The position numbers and the translations under genes were made by a program. 63,128 nucleotides of DNA, from positions 1-63,128 of the forward strand of contig NZ_BMXG01000024.1 of assembly GCF_014651635.1 (NCBI RefSeq). The letters run 5' to 3'. Position 1 is the stretch's first letter; each line of letters begins with the position of its first letter. Source of the stretch: Cerasicoccus arenae. GTDB taxonomy: Bacteria; Verrucomicrobiota; Verrucomicrobiia; Opitutales; Cerasicoccaceae. The notes below the pieces were generated by a model. The model saw nothing but the letters and a program-made list of their open reading frames with translations, did not search any database and was not told the DNA's origin. This document shows, piece by piece, positions 8,365 to 17,138 of this stretch.

Positions 8365-9375
8365 ATGGCGCGGGATGCGAAAATGTGCCGCGTGGTCAAA
8401 TTCGTTCTTAGTAACCGTTTCGTCGTCGGCGTTTTTGTGGCGACGTTGCTGGCGGCGGTTATTCCGCAGGGTGCGGCGGAGGGGAGTTGGCTGTTCCCGC
8501 AGTGGACGACGAAGATTGGCGTGTTTGTTATTTTCTTCCTGCAAGGGATGATTCTGCCAACGGAAGAGCTACGCCGGGGCCTTGCGCAATGGAGGGTCCA
8601 CGGTTTTACGCAGTTGTTTATTTTTGTTGTGATGCCGCTGTTGGCTTGGTTGTTGAGTTTGCCTTTCACCGAGATTCTCGGCCCGGCGCTTACATTTGGT
8701 TGGCTGTTTCTGGGCATTGTGCCTTGCACGATTTCGACCTCGGTCGTCTATGCGACGAAATCCGGCGGTTCGACAATTGTTGCCCTGTTTAATACGTCCG
8801 TGGCCAACGTGCTCGGTATTTTTATTGTGCCCGCGTTTTTCGTCTGGTGGACGGGGAACTCCGGCGAGGGGGCACCGATTGGGGAGATGCTGCTCAAGAT
8901 CGTTATTTTGCTGCTCTTGCCATTGATATTAGGGCAGGGGATGCGGCCGCTTCTGCGGGCATTCATTGATCGGCACAAGCACCTGCCAGGGAAGATTACG
9001 CCCTACATCATCTATTACATTATCTACCTGTCATTTGCCCAAGCGGTGCTCAATCGATTCTGGGAAAAACAACCGCCAGCCGCCTTGGCGATTTCTTTTG
9101 GCGGGACGGTTCTGCTGGCGCTGGTTTCCTGGAGCCTCTGTGCGCTGGCGCTTCGTTCACTGCCCTTCAAACGGGAGGACAAACTAAGCGCCTTCTTTTG
9201 CTCGACTCAGAAAACCGTGGCGGCTGGTGTGCCGATGGCCCAAAGCTTATTGGCTTTCCACGAGTGGGACACTGGCGTCGTCCTGCTGCCGCTTTTATGT
9301 TACAGCTTGCTCCAGCTTTCACTTGGTGGGTTGATCGTGGGAAAACTTGAAGCAAAAAACGTTGCTGAGCGTTGA
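8365..9375 (+). CDS. Bile acid:sodium symporter-like (SBF-like) transporter
   Basis: A 336-residue membrane protein with about nine to ten helices. The pattern IFFLQGMILPTEELRRGL in helix 2, the crossed helix segment GIVPCTISTSVVYATKSGG with a following ALFNTSVANVLGIF, and a late STQKTVAAGVPMAQSLL are characteristic of the SBF-like (YfeH/PF13593) group. Members are thought to exchange organic anions with sodium; the substrate is unknown. It starts 60 bases after the MscS gene and is followed by sodA after 75 bases, all on the plus strand. Confidence 0.88.
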   Translation: MARDAKMCRVVKFVLSNRFVVGVFVATLLAAVIPQGAAEGSWLFPQWTTKIGVFVIFFLQGMILPTEELRRGLAQWRVHGFTQLFIFVVMPLLAWLLSLPFTEILGPALTFGWLFLGIVPCTISTSVVYATKSGGSTIVALFNTSVANVLGIFIVPAFFVWWTGNSGEGAPIGEMLLKIVILLLLPLILGQGMRPLLRAFIDRHKHLPGKITPYIIYYIIYLSFAQAVLNRFWEKQPPAALAISFGGTVLLALVSWSLCALALRSLPFKREDKLSAFFCSTQKTVAAGVPMAQSLLAFHEWDTGVVLLPLLCYSLLQLSLGGLIVGKLEAKNVAER

Positions 9376-9450
9376 CGACTTGGCAGAAGGACTACACGCT
9401 ATTGCTTTCGTCATCCGACAAAATCACGAACCACACAATATATTAAGATT

Positions 9451-10077
9451 ATGGCTTACGAACTTCCAAGTCTCCCCTATGCGTACGATGCGCTCGAACC
9501 GCATATCGACGCTCAGACGATGGAAATCCATCACAGCAAGCACCACGCTGCCTATGTCTCCAAGCTCAATGCCGCGCTTGAAGGCAGCGGCTACGATGCA
9601 CCATGCTGCGTCGCTGAGCTCTGCGCAAAGATTTCCGATGTGCCTGAAAAGATCCGCACTGCAGTCCGCAACAATGGTGGCGGTCACGCCAATCATAGCC
9701 TTTTCTGGACGGTCATTGCGCCAAACGGCGGCGGTGCACCAACCGGTGAAGTTGCCAAGGCCATTGATTCCGCTTTTGGCTCTTTCGACAAGTTTAAGGA
9801 GGAATTCGCCGCTGCTGCTGCGAATCGCTTTGGCTCCGGCTGGGCGTGGCTCGGTGTGAAGGACGGCAAGCTCTGCGTCTGCTCCACTCCAAATCAGGAC
9901 AATCCACTGATGAAGGGCTTGGTCGATTGCGTTTGCACGCCGATTCTCGGCCTCGACGTCTGGGAGCACGCCTATTACCTGAAATACCAGAACAAGCGCC
10001 CAGACTACATTGCAGCCTTCTGGAGCGTCATCAACTGGGACAAGGTCAACGAATACTACGCCAAGGCAATTGCCTAG
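9451..10077 (+). CDS. sodA: Superoxide dismutase, manganese type
   Basis: A 208-residue cytoplasmic Fe/Mn-family dismutase, which disproportionates superoxide. Metal ligands are His27 (IHHSKHH), His82 ([11 protein letters not shown]), Asp169 and His173 ([19 protein letters not shown]). The [10 protein letters not shown] segment and the NQD near residue 148 in place of the Fe-type Gln arrangement point to Mn. Unusually it has seven cysteines (52, 53, 58, 142, 144, 160, 162) in paired or C-x-C form, which is atypical for MnSOD. A strong terminator follows 27 bases downstream. Confidence 0.97.
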   Translation: MAYELPSLPYAYDALEPHIDAQTMEIHHSKHHAAYVSKLNAALEGSGYDAPCCVAELCAKISDVPEKIRTAVRNNGGGHANHSLFWTVIAPNGGGAPTGEVAKAIDSAFGSFDKFKEEFAAAAANRFGSGWAWLGVKDGKLCVCSTPNQDNPLMKGLVDCVCTPILGLDVWEHAYYLKYQNKRPDYIAAFWSVINWDKVNEYYAKAIA

Positions 10078-10104
10078 TTTCGGCGATAAGCTCGTATGAA
10101 TTTC

Positions 10105-10137
10105 AGCCCCGGTCAGTTTTGGCCGGGGCTTTTTTTT
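10105..10137 (+). terminator. Rho-independent terminator of sodA
   Basis: An 11-bp stem (10105-10115 with 10120-10130, one G-U pair) closes a four-base loop and runs into eight T residues. It is 27 bases after the sodA stop. Confidence 0.93.
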
Positions 10138-10140
10138 GAG

Positions 10141-10271
10141 GTTAAAGGTAAGAGTGGAGAGGTTAAAGTATGTGGGGCAGGAGGGCTTCATCGCTTGACT
10201 GTAAAATGGATTTTGGTCTGCAACTATTGCGCCTGAATATGCTTTAACCTTTAACCTCTTCACTTTAACTT
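10141..10271. repeat. Inverted pair of a roughly 29-bp dispersed repeat (REPIN-like)
   Basis: Two copies of a CTTTAACCT-based repeat lie in opposite orientation at 10141-10168 and 10242-10271, about 73 bases apart, filling the gap between sodA and the next gene. A third copy is at 41821-41850, matching the second at 25 of 30 positions. Paired inverted short repeats in intergenic DNA resemble REPIN elements. The region must also hold the promoter of the gene at 10288. Confidence 0.6.
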
Positions 10272-10287
10272 GTAGCCTTCTATCCCC

Positions 10288-11247
10288 ATGATTCGCCGAG
10301 CTGTTGTTTTCTTTTTTCTCCTTACTCTTGCTACGCTGGCTCATGGCCAACGTTATGACCCGGGTTTGATTGGCCGCTGGAAGGTGGAGTTTCAGGACCC
10401 GCCGGAGCGTAAGATCGTTGAAGCGCAGTTGGCCTCGCTTAATTTGGGGCATCTGGGTTCACGGCTGAGCTTGCCGACGCTCGACCCGCTGATCATTACG
10501 ATTTCGCGCAATAAATTCCTCGTGCAGGCCGAGAGTCATCTGTTGGAGGCTTATAATTGCGTCTTGGAGCCCGACTCCATTGTCATCCTCGACCGCCAAG
10601 AGAGACTCGCCGTTGTTCCTCTAGAATATAATTACACTTTGGAGGGCAATAAACTCACCTTAACGGGGACGCTGAATAAGATCAACAACCTGCCGGTTAA
10701 GCTCGAGTTACGACGCGTGATGGCGATCCCGACCTATGTGGACGGCACCCGTGGCTGGCTCACCCGTCAGGGCTTTCTTGATTTGGGCAAGCTCAGCATG
10801 TTTCGCGGAAATCAGGTAGTCATCATTCAGAAGGACAAGCAGCAGGTTCGTTATGAAATTGGTCAGCTTTCACCGCTCGATCAAGTTTCCCTGCATGAGC
10901 CGGAGCTCGTTGCCCCAGACCGTATTCAGGCCACGTATGAGATGGAGGAAAAACGTATCGCGAGCCTGCCTTACCCGATCTTATCTAATAATGCCGCCGC
11001 GGCGAACCCCATGTATTTTACCAAGGAATATTTCTTCGATGAGGACGCCATGAACGAGGGCTATCTGATTACGATTTATAACACTCCCGATGGCGAAATC
11101 ACCTTCCGTGCGCATGGCACAGGCGGCGGCACGAAGCAGGGCGATACCGACATTCGCTACATGAAAGATCGCAAGAACCAAGATCGCATGGTCATTTGGG
11201 TTGCTGATGAGGAAATCTATGAGCGGACAGAAGAAGACATGAAATAG
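10288..11247 (+). CDS. Secreted protein of unknown function
   Basis: A 319-residue protein with a clear signal peptide (MIRRAVVFFFLLTLATLAHG, cleavage near residue 20). I do not recognise a family. The mature part opens with DPGLIGRWKVEFQDPPERK. That resembles the first strand of lipocalin-like or small beta-barrel domains, and a later stretch reads LEGNKLTLTGTLNK as in such domains. No membrane anchor, lipobox or catalytic motif is visible. It is preceded by the inverted repeat pair and followed after 186 bases by the GH57 gene on the same strand, with no evidence of an operon. Confidence 0.8.
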   Translation: MIRRAVVFFFLLTLATLAHGQRYDPGLIGRWKVEFQDPPERKIVEAQLASLNLGHLGSRLSLPTLDPLIITISRNKFLVQAESHLLEAYNCVLEPDSIVILDRQERLAVVPLEYNYTLEGNKLTLTGTLNKINNLPVKLELRRVMAIPTYVDGTRGWLTRQGFLDLGKLSMFRGNQVVIIQKDKQQVRYEIGQLSPLDQVSLHEPELVAPDRIQATYEMEEKRIASLPYPILSNNAAAANPMYFTKEYFFDEDAMNEGYLITIYNTPDGEITFRAHGTGGGTKQGDTDIRYMKDRKNQDRMVIWVADEEIYERTEEDMK

Positions 11248-11433
11248 CGCGAGGCGCTGATCAGCCATTGGTCACGGTGCTTCGTAAATGGCCTTCAATT
11301 TCATGCAAAGCGTTTGGGTGCTTTTTTGGTAAACGGATGGTCTTTGTGGGCAAATGTTTCATATATCTACTTCACTTTTCGGGGTTTTCGGTCATGATTG
11401 AGCTCACACAAGCATCACGAGAAAATAATTACT

Positions 11434-12906
11434 ATGAGCACTGCCACCACGCTTCCTGAATACGTTGACGGGCTCCCCAATATTGCGGGCGCTGAATCCC
11501 TCATCGAGGCTACCATTGCCGAGGCCGCGAAGACCTCCCCCTACGCGGGCGATAATTCGATCAACTTTGATCACATTAAGAGCGCCGCGGCAATTGCGCT
11601 GCACCAGCATCAGCCGCTCATTCCTCAGCGTACAGGCAACCTGCAAACTGCGCCGCTAATCAGCAATCTGCGGCACATGCGGGAACACCCGAACGAGGGC
11701 GATAACCATAACTGGTCAGCCTTTGCTTGGTGCTACAAGCGCATTGGTGAGTTCGTGCCCGAGTTGATTCATCAGGGGAAGCAGCCACGTTGCATGCTGG
11801 AGTATTCCGGCACACTGTTCCACGGCCTTCGCGACATGGGCTTGAATGATGTCATTGACAGCCTGAAGGGCGTTACCATGAACCCCGACTACCGCCATTG
11901 CATTGAGTGGCTGGGCATGCCTTGGGGGCACGCTGTTGCGCCTTCGACTCCCGTGCAGGATTACCGCCTTCACGTGAAGGCTTTCCAACAGCATTTTGCG
12001 GGCATTTTTGGCTTGGAGGCTTTGGGCCGTCTGCGCGGTTTTTCTCCTTCGGAAATGGCGTTGCCGAACCAGCCCGACGTCGCCTACGAATTCATTAAGA
12101 CGCTCGTGGACTGCGGTTACGAGTGGGTGCTTGTGCAAGAGCACACTGTGGAATTACCCGAGTCTGGGCATGGTCCGCAGGCCAAGCACCTGCCTCATCG
12201 CCTCGTGGCGAAAAACTCCGAGGGCGAGGAAGTGAGCATCATTGCGATCATTAAGACGCAGGGCAGCGACACCAAGCTCGTTGCCCAGATGCAGCCTTGG
12301 TATGAGGCGCAGAGTCTCTCTCGTTGGGAGTTGGCAGGTAAGCAGGTCCCCCCCCTCGTCACTCAAATTGCCGACGGCGAAAACGGCGGTGTGATGATGA
12401 ACGAGTTTCCGGGCAAGTTTAAGGAAGTATGCGCCAACGCCTCCGGCACGGACACTCCGATGATGAACGTTTCCGAATACCTCGATAAGCTCTTTGGCAT
12501 GGGTATCAAAGTCTCGGATCTCCCAGTTGTGCAGCCCGCGCAGCAAAAGAAGATCTGGGATCGAGTGAAGCCTGGCTGTGGCCCTAAGAAGCTCGAAAAG
12601 GCCATTGAAAAGCTCAAGGAAGAAGACCACCAGTTCCACATGGATGGCGGCAGCTGGACGGATAATATATCGTGGGTCAAAGGCTATGACAATGTCCTTG
12701 GGCCAATGGAGGAGGCCAGTTCGATCTTCCACGAAAAGGTCCTCAAGCCCGGTATGCCCACCGACGAAAATCGCTACCGCAATGCCCTATTCCACTTGAT
12801 GAGTTCGCAGACCAGTTGCTACCGCTATTGGGGCCAGGGCGAATGGACGGACTTTGGCCGCGAAATTTGCCGCCGCGTCGGTGCCATTGTGGAAAGCGAT
12901 TATTAA
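11434..12906 (+). CDS. Glycoside hydrolase family 57-type protein
   Basis: A 490-residue cytoplasmic protein; the ATG at 11434 (MSTATTLPEYVDGLP) is preferred to an upstream TTG. It matches the GH57 plan. HQHQP at residues 57-61 stands in for the usual HxHQP motif. GFSPSEMALP holds a Glu (207) in the nucleophile position, and DGENGG (Asp314) is the acid/base region. Near the C-terminus are LMSSQTSCYRYWGQGEW residues, as in the second GH57 gene at 14441. GH57 enzymes act on alpha-glucans, for example amylopullulanases or branching enzymes; the substrate here is not predictable. A run of eight C lies at 12348-12355 within codons for PPL. Confidence 0.85.
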   Translation: MSTATTLPEYVDGLPNIAGAESLIEATIAEAAKTSPYAGDNSINFDHIKSAAAIALHQHQPLIPQRTGNLQTAPLISNLRHMREHPNEGDNHNWSAFAWCYKRIGEFVPELIHQGKQPRCMLEYSGTLFHGLRDMGLNDVIDSLKGVTMNPDYRHCIEWLGMPWGHAVAPSTPVQDYRLHVKAFQQHFAGIFGLEALGRLRGFSPSEMALPNQPDVAYEFIKTLVDCGYEWVLVQEHTVELPESGHGPQAKHLPHRLVAKNSEGEEVSIIAIIKTQGSDTKLVAQMQPWYEAQSLSRWELAGKQVPPLVTQIADGENGGVMMNEFPGKFKEVCANASGTDTPMMNVSEYLDKLFGMGIKVSDLPVVQPAQQKKIWDRVKPGCGPKKLEKAIEKLKEEDHQFHMDGGSWTDNISWVKGYDNVLGPMEEASSIFHEKVLKPGMPTDENRYRNALFHLMSSQTSCYRYWGQGEWTDFGREICRRVGAIVESDY

Positions 12907-12952
12907 GCCCTCATCTGGGCGGATTCTTCAGACGGAATTCCGAGGTGGTCGC

Positions 12953-14167
12953 TTAGGCATTCCGGAACTTTTGCCGACGCCGCTGGCAAATGAGAACTGC
13001 GACAGTAGCCCAGCCTAGGCCTAGAGCGTATGTTGCTGGCTCGGGCACGGCAGTAAAGCCAACGATTCCCTTGCCGGTTCCATCGTCGAAGAGAAAGGTG
13101 ATCTGATAGCTCAGGAAGGGTTCGATGCCAGTGTTTAGGTGCCCATCGGTGCCGTCAGGTTGATCATCCACCTTCACCAACGCGGGATCCTTGAGTACCT
13201 TAGCCAAGTATTCATAGAGCGATCCCCCCCCAAACGCTCCTACAGCGAAGTTTGTTCCATCCACTAGGACGCTGTTGTCTTCGAAGGTGGTAAGATACTC
13301 GCTCGGTACATTTGGCACTGTGATATGTGGCTCGATCGAATGGCCCGGCCCTTCGACAATTGCGGCATCAGGTGCCCCAGAGTCAATTGTCGTTGGAATT
13401 GCTTCCGAAGACAGGTTTTGCCCATCAAAAGAGATCGTCGTGTTAATCTGCTTTTGGTTATAAGCTTGGTATCCAGTATTGGGGAAGGTGTTGTATTCGG
13501 TCGGGATATTATAGGTGGGATTCAGTGGAGCTGTGGCCGTGAAATTGGCAATCTGTGCATCAGAAACGCCCAAGTAGAGGGATTTTGTGCCAGAAGCGAC
13601 GTCTACCGTGAAGCCAGACTTCAAGCCCGATCCAGCTGGGATTTGCCCAAAAATCGAGTAGAGATAGAAGTCACTGGGGTCTCCTGAAAAGTGGTCTGGC
13701 GCAAGGCCAGCGCCGATAATGCCATGGAAGTCCCCATTAGCCACGGTTCCTCCATTCGGATAGGTCGCAGTATTGTAGCTGCTCCCAAAATTTACGTTCG
13801 ATACGGGGACGGGTTGGCCCGCGCGGTCATGGAACACCACGGCACCTGAATACTCGTTAAAGGGGTGGTTGCTTGAAGTCGCAATGCCATAGCTGGCAAT
13901 GGACGAATTGCCGGTATTCGAACTCGTGCCCAAGTCGACGCCAGTATTGGTGATCAGTGAGCTGCTGCCAGTGTCGAATAAGAATAGCTTGGGCTCAGTT
14001 GTCCCAGAACCAGCCTGAAAGCTGACCTCAATGCCAATACGCAAATCATCGCTGCCATCGTAGTGGAGCACGAGTGGGATTTCGACTTGGGCTTCTGCGG
14101 TGCAAGCTACAGTGAGTAGTATAAGCCCAAATAAATGGGCATGGAGGTTAGCGAGCAGGTTTTTCAT
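12953..14167 (-). CDS. PEP-CTERM protein with pepsin-like aspartic peptidase motifs
   Basis: A 404-residue exported protein with a signal peptide (residues 1-26) and a C-terminal VPEPATYALGLGW plus RRR sorting signal (373-398). Between them is the layout of an A1 (pepsin-type) peptidase. FLFDTGSSSLITN (62-74) is the first catalytic motif, GIIGAG (149-154) matches the conserved G-I-x-G-x-G loop, and TTIDSGAPDAAIV (259-271) is the second catalytic Asp. A closing segment resembling I-L-G-x-x-F-L-x-x-Y-x-x-x-F-D is present, with F-L-x-Y at 351-354 and GFTAVP at 370-375. Known: A1 enzymes use two Asp residues. Inferred: an envelope-anchored peptidase. A run of eight C is at 13224-13231. It lies between, and opposite to, two GH57 genes. 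Confidence 0.75.
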   Translation of the reverse strand: MKNLLANLHAHLFGLILLTVACTAEAQVEIPLVLHYDGSDDLRIGIEVSFQAGSGTTEPKLFLFDTGSSSLITNTGVDLGTSSNTGNSSIASYGIATSSNHPFNEYSGAVVFHDRAGQPVPVSNVNFGSSYNTATYPNGGTVANGDFHGIIGAGLAPDHFSGDPSDFYLYSIFGQIPAGSGLKSGFTVDVASGTKSLYLGVSDAQIANFTATAPLNPTYNIPTEYNTFPNTGYQAYNQKQINTTISFDGQNLSSEAIPTTIDSGAPDAAIVEGPGHSIEPHITVPNVPSEYLTTFEDNSVLVDGTNFAVGAFGGGSLYEYLAKVLKDPALVKVDDQPDGTDGHLNTGIEPFLSYQITFLFDDGTGKGIVGFTAVPEPATYALGLGWATVAVLICQRRRQKFRNA

Positions 14168-14440
14168 CCAATGATAAGGAAATGAGTGTGAATCGAAACT
14201 AACATTGAGCCGTTTTAGGCCTTTAACTCCGTAGAAGAGTAAGGTTATTATTTACCACATATTGTGCCAAGTTTACCCCGTATTCAATTTAAAAACTGCT
14301 TCAGTCGCACTATAAAATCGCATTCCACATTTCGGGCAGTGTCGGTACGTATTTAGAATATCCCGCTGACATGCTCTTGAAAAATCAAGATTGCCGAAGG
14401 TACCTAATGCCGCTTACCGTCTGTGGTCAGTTCTCTCACC

Positions 14441-15622
14441 ATGACTGTACATCACGCGCTTGTCCTAAACTTTCACCAGCCCCCGCATAATCTCGACGAT
14501 CTGCTGGAAACGAACCCATGGGAGGTCAAAGAGATTCTCTTTGCCATGGATCGCATGCCCCGCGCCTTGTGGGGTTACGAGGACATTGCCCGGGTGCACA
14601 TGTCGCTTTCTGGTACGTTGCTGGAGAGTCTGGCCTCGCCTGAGTTTCAGGAAAAGGTCTACGGCGTTGTTAAAGTTGGCGATCTGCTCTGGCAGCTTCA
14701 GAACAAGCGCCTCTTTAATGTGCTTGGCACGGGCTACTATCACCCCGTGCTGCCGCTGATACCCAAGGAGGATTGGAGCGAACAACTGGCTCGCTGGAAG
14801 GGCCTTGCGCAACACCTGTTTTGGCGAGAAGATTTTGGCGGGTTCTGGCCGCCGGAAATGGGTTTCACAATGGAGCTTATCCCGCTGCTCAAGCGTCTTG
14901 GCTATCGCTACGTGTTGGTGGACGACGTTTATCTGGAAGCCGCTGAGGGTGAGATGTCTTGGCCCGAGTTGCGTTACCGTCCCCATATAGCAGAGTATGG
15001 CGGTGAGGAAATTATCGTTATTCCCCGTGAGCGTGAGCTATCCAATGCGCAGCTTTCCGGTATGGACCCCGAGTGGTTTGACCACGAAGTCAAGGAACGC
15101 ACGAAGTTCTGCGATTTCGAGCCACTTGTCACGACCTGTAGTGATGGGGACAATGGCGGTTGGTTCCGGAATTACACGCCTGAGGCCAATTTCTGGCACG
15201 CTTTCTACCAGCCATTTCTCAACCGAGCTCGTCTGGAGGGGCAGATTGTTCCGACCTTTATTGACGATTACATCAGCAAGCACGGTGTTGGTGGTAAGGT
15301 GAAGGTCAAGACAGGTGCCTGGAACACCGAGATGCATTATGGTGACGATTTTACACAGTGGACAGGAACTCAGGAGCAAAAAGATGCTTTAGCCCGTATC
15401 CATGAGATCAGCAGCGCCATTCACTTCGTTAAGTCGGAGGCCGAGGCATCCTCTCCACGGAATCCTGAGCATTTGGATTATCATCTCAATGAGGCTTATT
15501 GGCATCTTCTCCGGGCGGAGACGAGTTGCAATCTCTATTGGGGTAATTCCTGGACACAAAAAGTCCACGACGACTTAAATGCCGCTTGTGCTGAACTTGA
15601 TAACGCACGTCGCGGGTTCTAA
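14441..15622 (+). CDS. Glycoside hydrolase family 57 protein
   Basis: A 393-residue protein; the ATG at 14441 gives MTVHHALVLNFHQPP, the typical GH57 N-terminus, and a GTG at 14423 is less likely. Motif 1 is NFHQPP (10-15), the nucleophile region is GFWPPEMGF (Glu139), and the acid/base region is TTCSDGDNGGWFRNYTPE (Asp235 or 237). The C-terminal helices include YHLNEAYWHLLRAETSCNLYWG. The compact size matches a group of bacterial GH57 proteins adjacent to glycogen or maltodextrin genes. It is separated from the divergent pepsin-like gene by 273 bases in which I see no feature. Substrate not assigned. Confidence 0.92.
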   Translation: MTVHHALVLNFHQPPHNLDDLLETNPWEVKEILFAMDRMPRALWGYEDIARVHMSLSGTLLESLASPEFQEKVYGVVKVGDLLWQLQNKRLFNVLGTGYYHPVLPLIPKEDWSEQLARWKGLAQHLFWREDFGGFWPPEMGFTMELIPLLKRLGYRYVLVDDVYLEAAEGEMSWPELRYRPHIAEYGGEEIIVIPRERELSNAQLSGMDPEWFDHEVKERTKFCDFEPLVTTCSDGDNGGWFRNYTPEANFWHAFYQPFLNRARLEGQIVPTFIDDYISKHGVGGKVKVKTGAWNTEMHYGDDFTQWTGTQEQKDALARIHEISSAIHFVKSEAEASSPRNPEHLDYHLNEAYWHLLRAETSCNLYWGNSWTQKVHDDLNAACAELDNARRGF

Positions 15623-15702
15623 ATGAAAAGGTTTTTACCCCCTTTATAATAGGGTATCTTGAATCTTCGTAAATTTGCAATCTGGTGATTTTTCGATTAT
15701 GT

Positions 15703-15725
15703 ATGTATATAAATTAAATATACAT
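15703..15725 (+). promoter_or_regulatory. AT-rich inverted repeat abutting a start codon
   Basis: Two 8-base arms, ATGTATAT and ATATACAT, flank seven A/T bases and end two bases before the ATG at 15728. No ribosome-binding site is visible there. It could be a promoter-region operator or a structure limiting initiation. Confidence 0.35.
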
Positions 15726-15727
15726 CT

Positions 15728-16996
15728 ATGCGAATTTCAATGGGCGAAACGAGAGGTTACAGACTCATGCTTTTCACCTGCATGGCTTTTGTTTTGCCAT
15801 TAGGTGCAGATACTACTTGGAATGGAAGTGGGGGGAATAATAACGTAAATAATTCTAGTAATTGGACAGCAGGCGTTCCATTGACGAACAACTCCGCTAA
15901 AGGTCAAATATTAACCTTCGGTGCTGAGTCTGGGGGAGGGGATTATATCGTATTACTCAACCAGGGCGATAATAAGGATGTACAAGACGCTGGCACGATT
16001 TTGATAAATGGCGGTTCTACTGGTTACACCTTCAATCGAACGGGTTCTCATTCTTATGCTGTTTTCGGGAGAGATCCTACGGGTAATTCGATCGTCAACA
16101 CTTCGGGCAATCTGGCTACGTTTAATGTGCCCATTGAGCAGAGTGCGCAAAACAGCTCTTCGTTTACGGAAAGTATTTGGTCTCCCGGTTCGGGAGGATT
16201 GATGTTCAACCAGACAGTATCGTTCGCTAATAGCGCCAAGGATGTGCTCGTTTCTGGCTCGGGGAATGTTGATCTGAATGGCAGTTCATCTCTCGCCAAT
16301 TCCACTGGCTCCTCCGCAGTTATTTACGCAGGAACAGGCACTACGATTACTGTGAGCGGCACCGTAGGGATTACTGGGGATAATGCGGGAATGCATGGTA
16401 TTGGGGTCCGTGGAGGTACCTTCTTGTTGGATGGTCCAACTGGAGTAGACCTCATTCAGGACTCCGATAATACTGCACGTGGGACGAGGCTTGAGCTGCA
16501 AGGGGGGACGTTTGGCTACACCAGCGCCGATAATGACGTACGTCGGGCAGAGTTCTACCGCAGCCTAACCGCGACTGCGGATTCAACCATTCAATTTGGC
16601 AATAATGTTGGTGGGGGTACTATCGCGTTCGTCGATACGAATACTACCGGTGGCAATTTCAACAACAACATCATTGTGATGTCGAATTGGAATGGCACGT
16701 TCGACACCGGTGGCGGCACAGACCAGTTTGTCTTCAGTTCTCTGTATAATGGAACAACGGAAGTGATGGTGGGCGATACTCTGCCAAATGTGCGTATTTT
16801 TGCATCGGATGGATTTGCGTATTATGCCCAGGCAATCGCTAGCCCAACATATCTAGGCGCGATCGAGCTTGTGCCCGGCATGAAAATTTTGCCAGAACCT
16901 ACTACATATGCTTTTGGAGGGTTTTTTATATTGAGTATTGTTTTTTTTGAATGGCGTAGACGAAATAAAGTTATTATGTTTAGTGAAATTGTTTAA
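15728..16996 (+). CDS. PEP-CTERM beta-strand passenger protein
   Basis: A 422-residue exported protein. The signal peptide ends near residue 28 (FVLPLGA-D). The mature region opens with TTWNGSGGNNNVNNSSNW, the typical opening of autotransporter-associated beta-strand repeat proteins (W-x-G-x-x-x-N-x-x-x-NW), and is Asn/Gly/Thr-rich throughout, predicting a beta-helix. It ends with LPEPTTYAFGGFFILSIVFFEWRRR, a PEP-CTERM sorting signal with transmembrane helix and basic cluster, plus a slightly long tail. Likely exported and anchored by exosortase; no exosortase gene is in the window. Base use is more AT-rich than its neighbours. Function unknown. Confidence 0.85.
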   Translation: MRISMGETRGYRLMLFTCMAFVLPLGADTTWNGSGGNNNVNNSSNWTAGVPLTNNSAKGQILTFGAESGGGDYIVLLNQGDNKDVQDAGTILINGGSTGYTFNRTGSHSYAVFGRDPTGNSIVNTSGNLATFNVPIEQSAQNSSSFTESIWSPGSGGLMFNQTVSFANSAKDVLVSGSGNVDLNGSSSLANSTGSSAVIYAGTGTTITVSGTVGITGDNAGMHGIGVRGGTFLLDGPTGVDLIQDSDNTARGTRLELQGGTFGYTSADNDVRRAEFYRSLTATADSTIQFGNNVGGGTIAFVDTNTTGGNFNNNIIVMSNWNGTFDTGGGTDQFVFSSLYNGTTEVMVGDTLPNVRIFASDGFAYYAQAIASPTYLGAIELVPGMKILPEPTTYAFGGFFILSIVFFEWRRRNKVIMFSEIV

Positions 16997-17138
16997 CTGG
17001 TTTCGGTTACATAGTTTTATTTATGTTAATAGTATCTTGATTTATTGTTTGTAGAGTGTCGGTTGTTTTTTGGTGAATTGAATAATTACTTCTATATGAT
17101 TGGTTTTATAGGTGAAAAGTGCATTGGCCATTTCCGCT

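Noticed and set aside
9424-10452. 342-codon minus-strand frame over sodA and the following gap
   Set aside because: It runs across sodA, its terminator and the repeat pair; no domain is recognisable.
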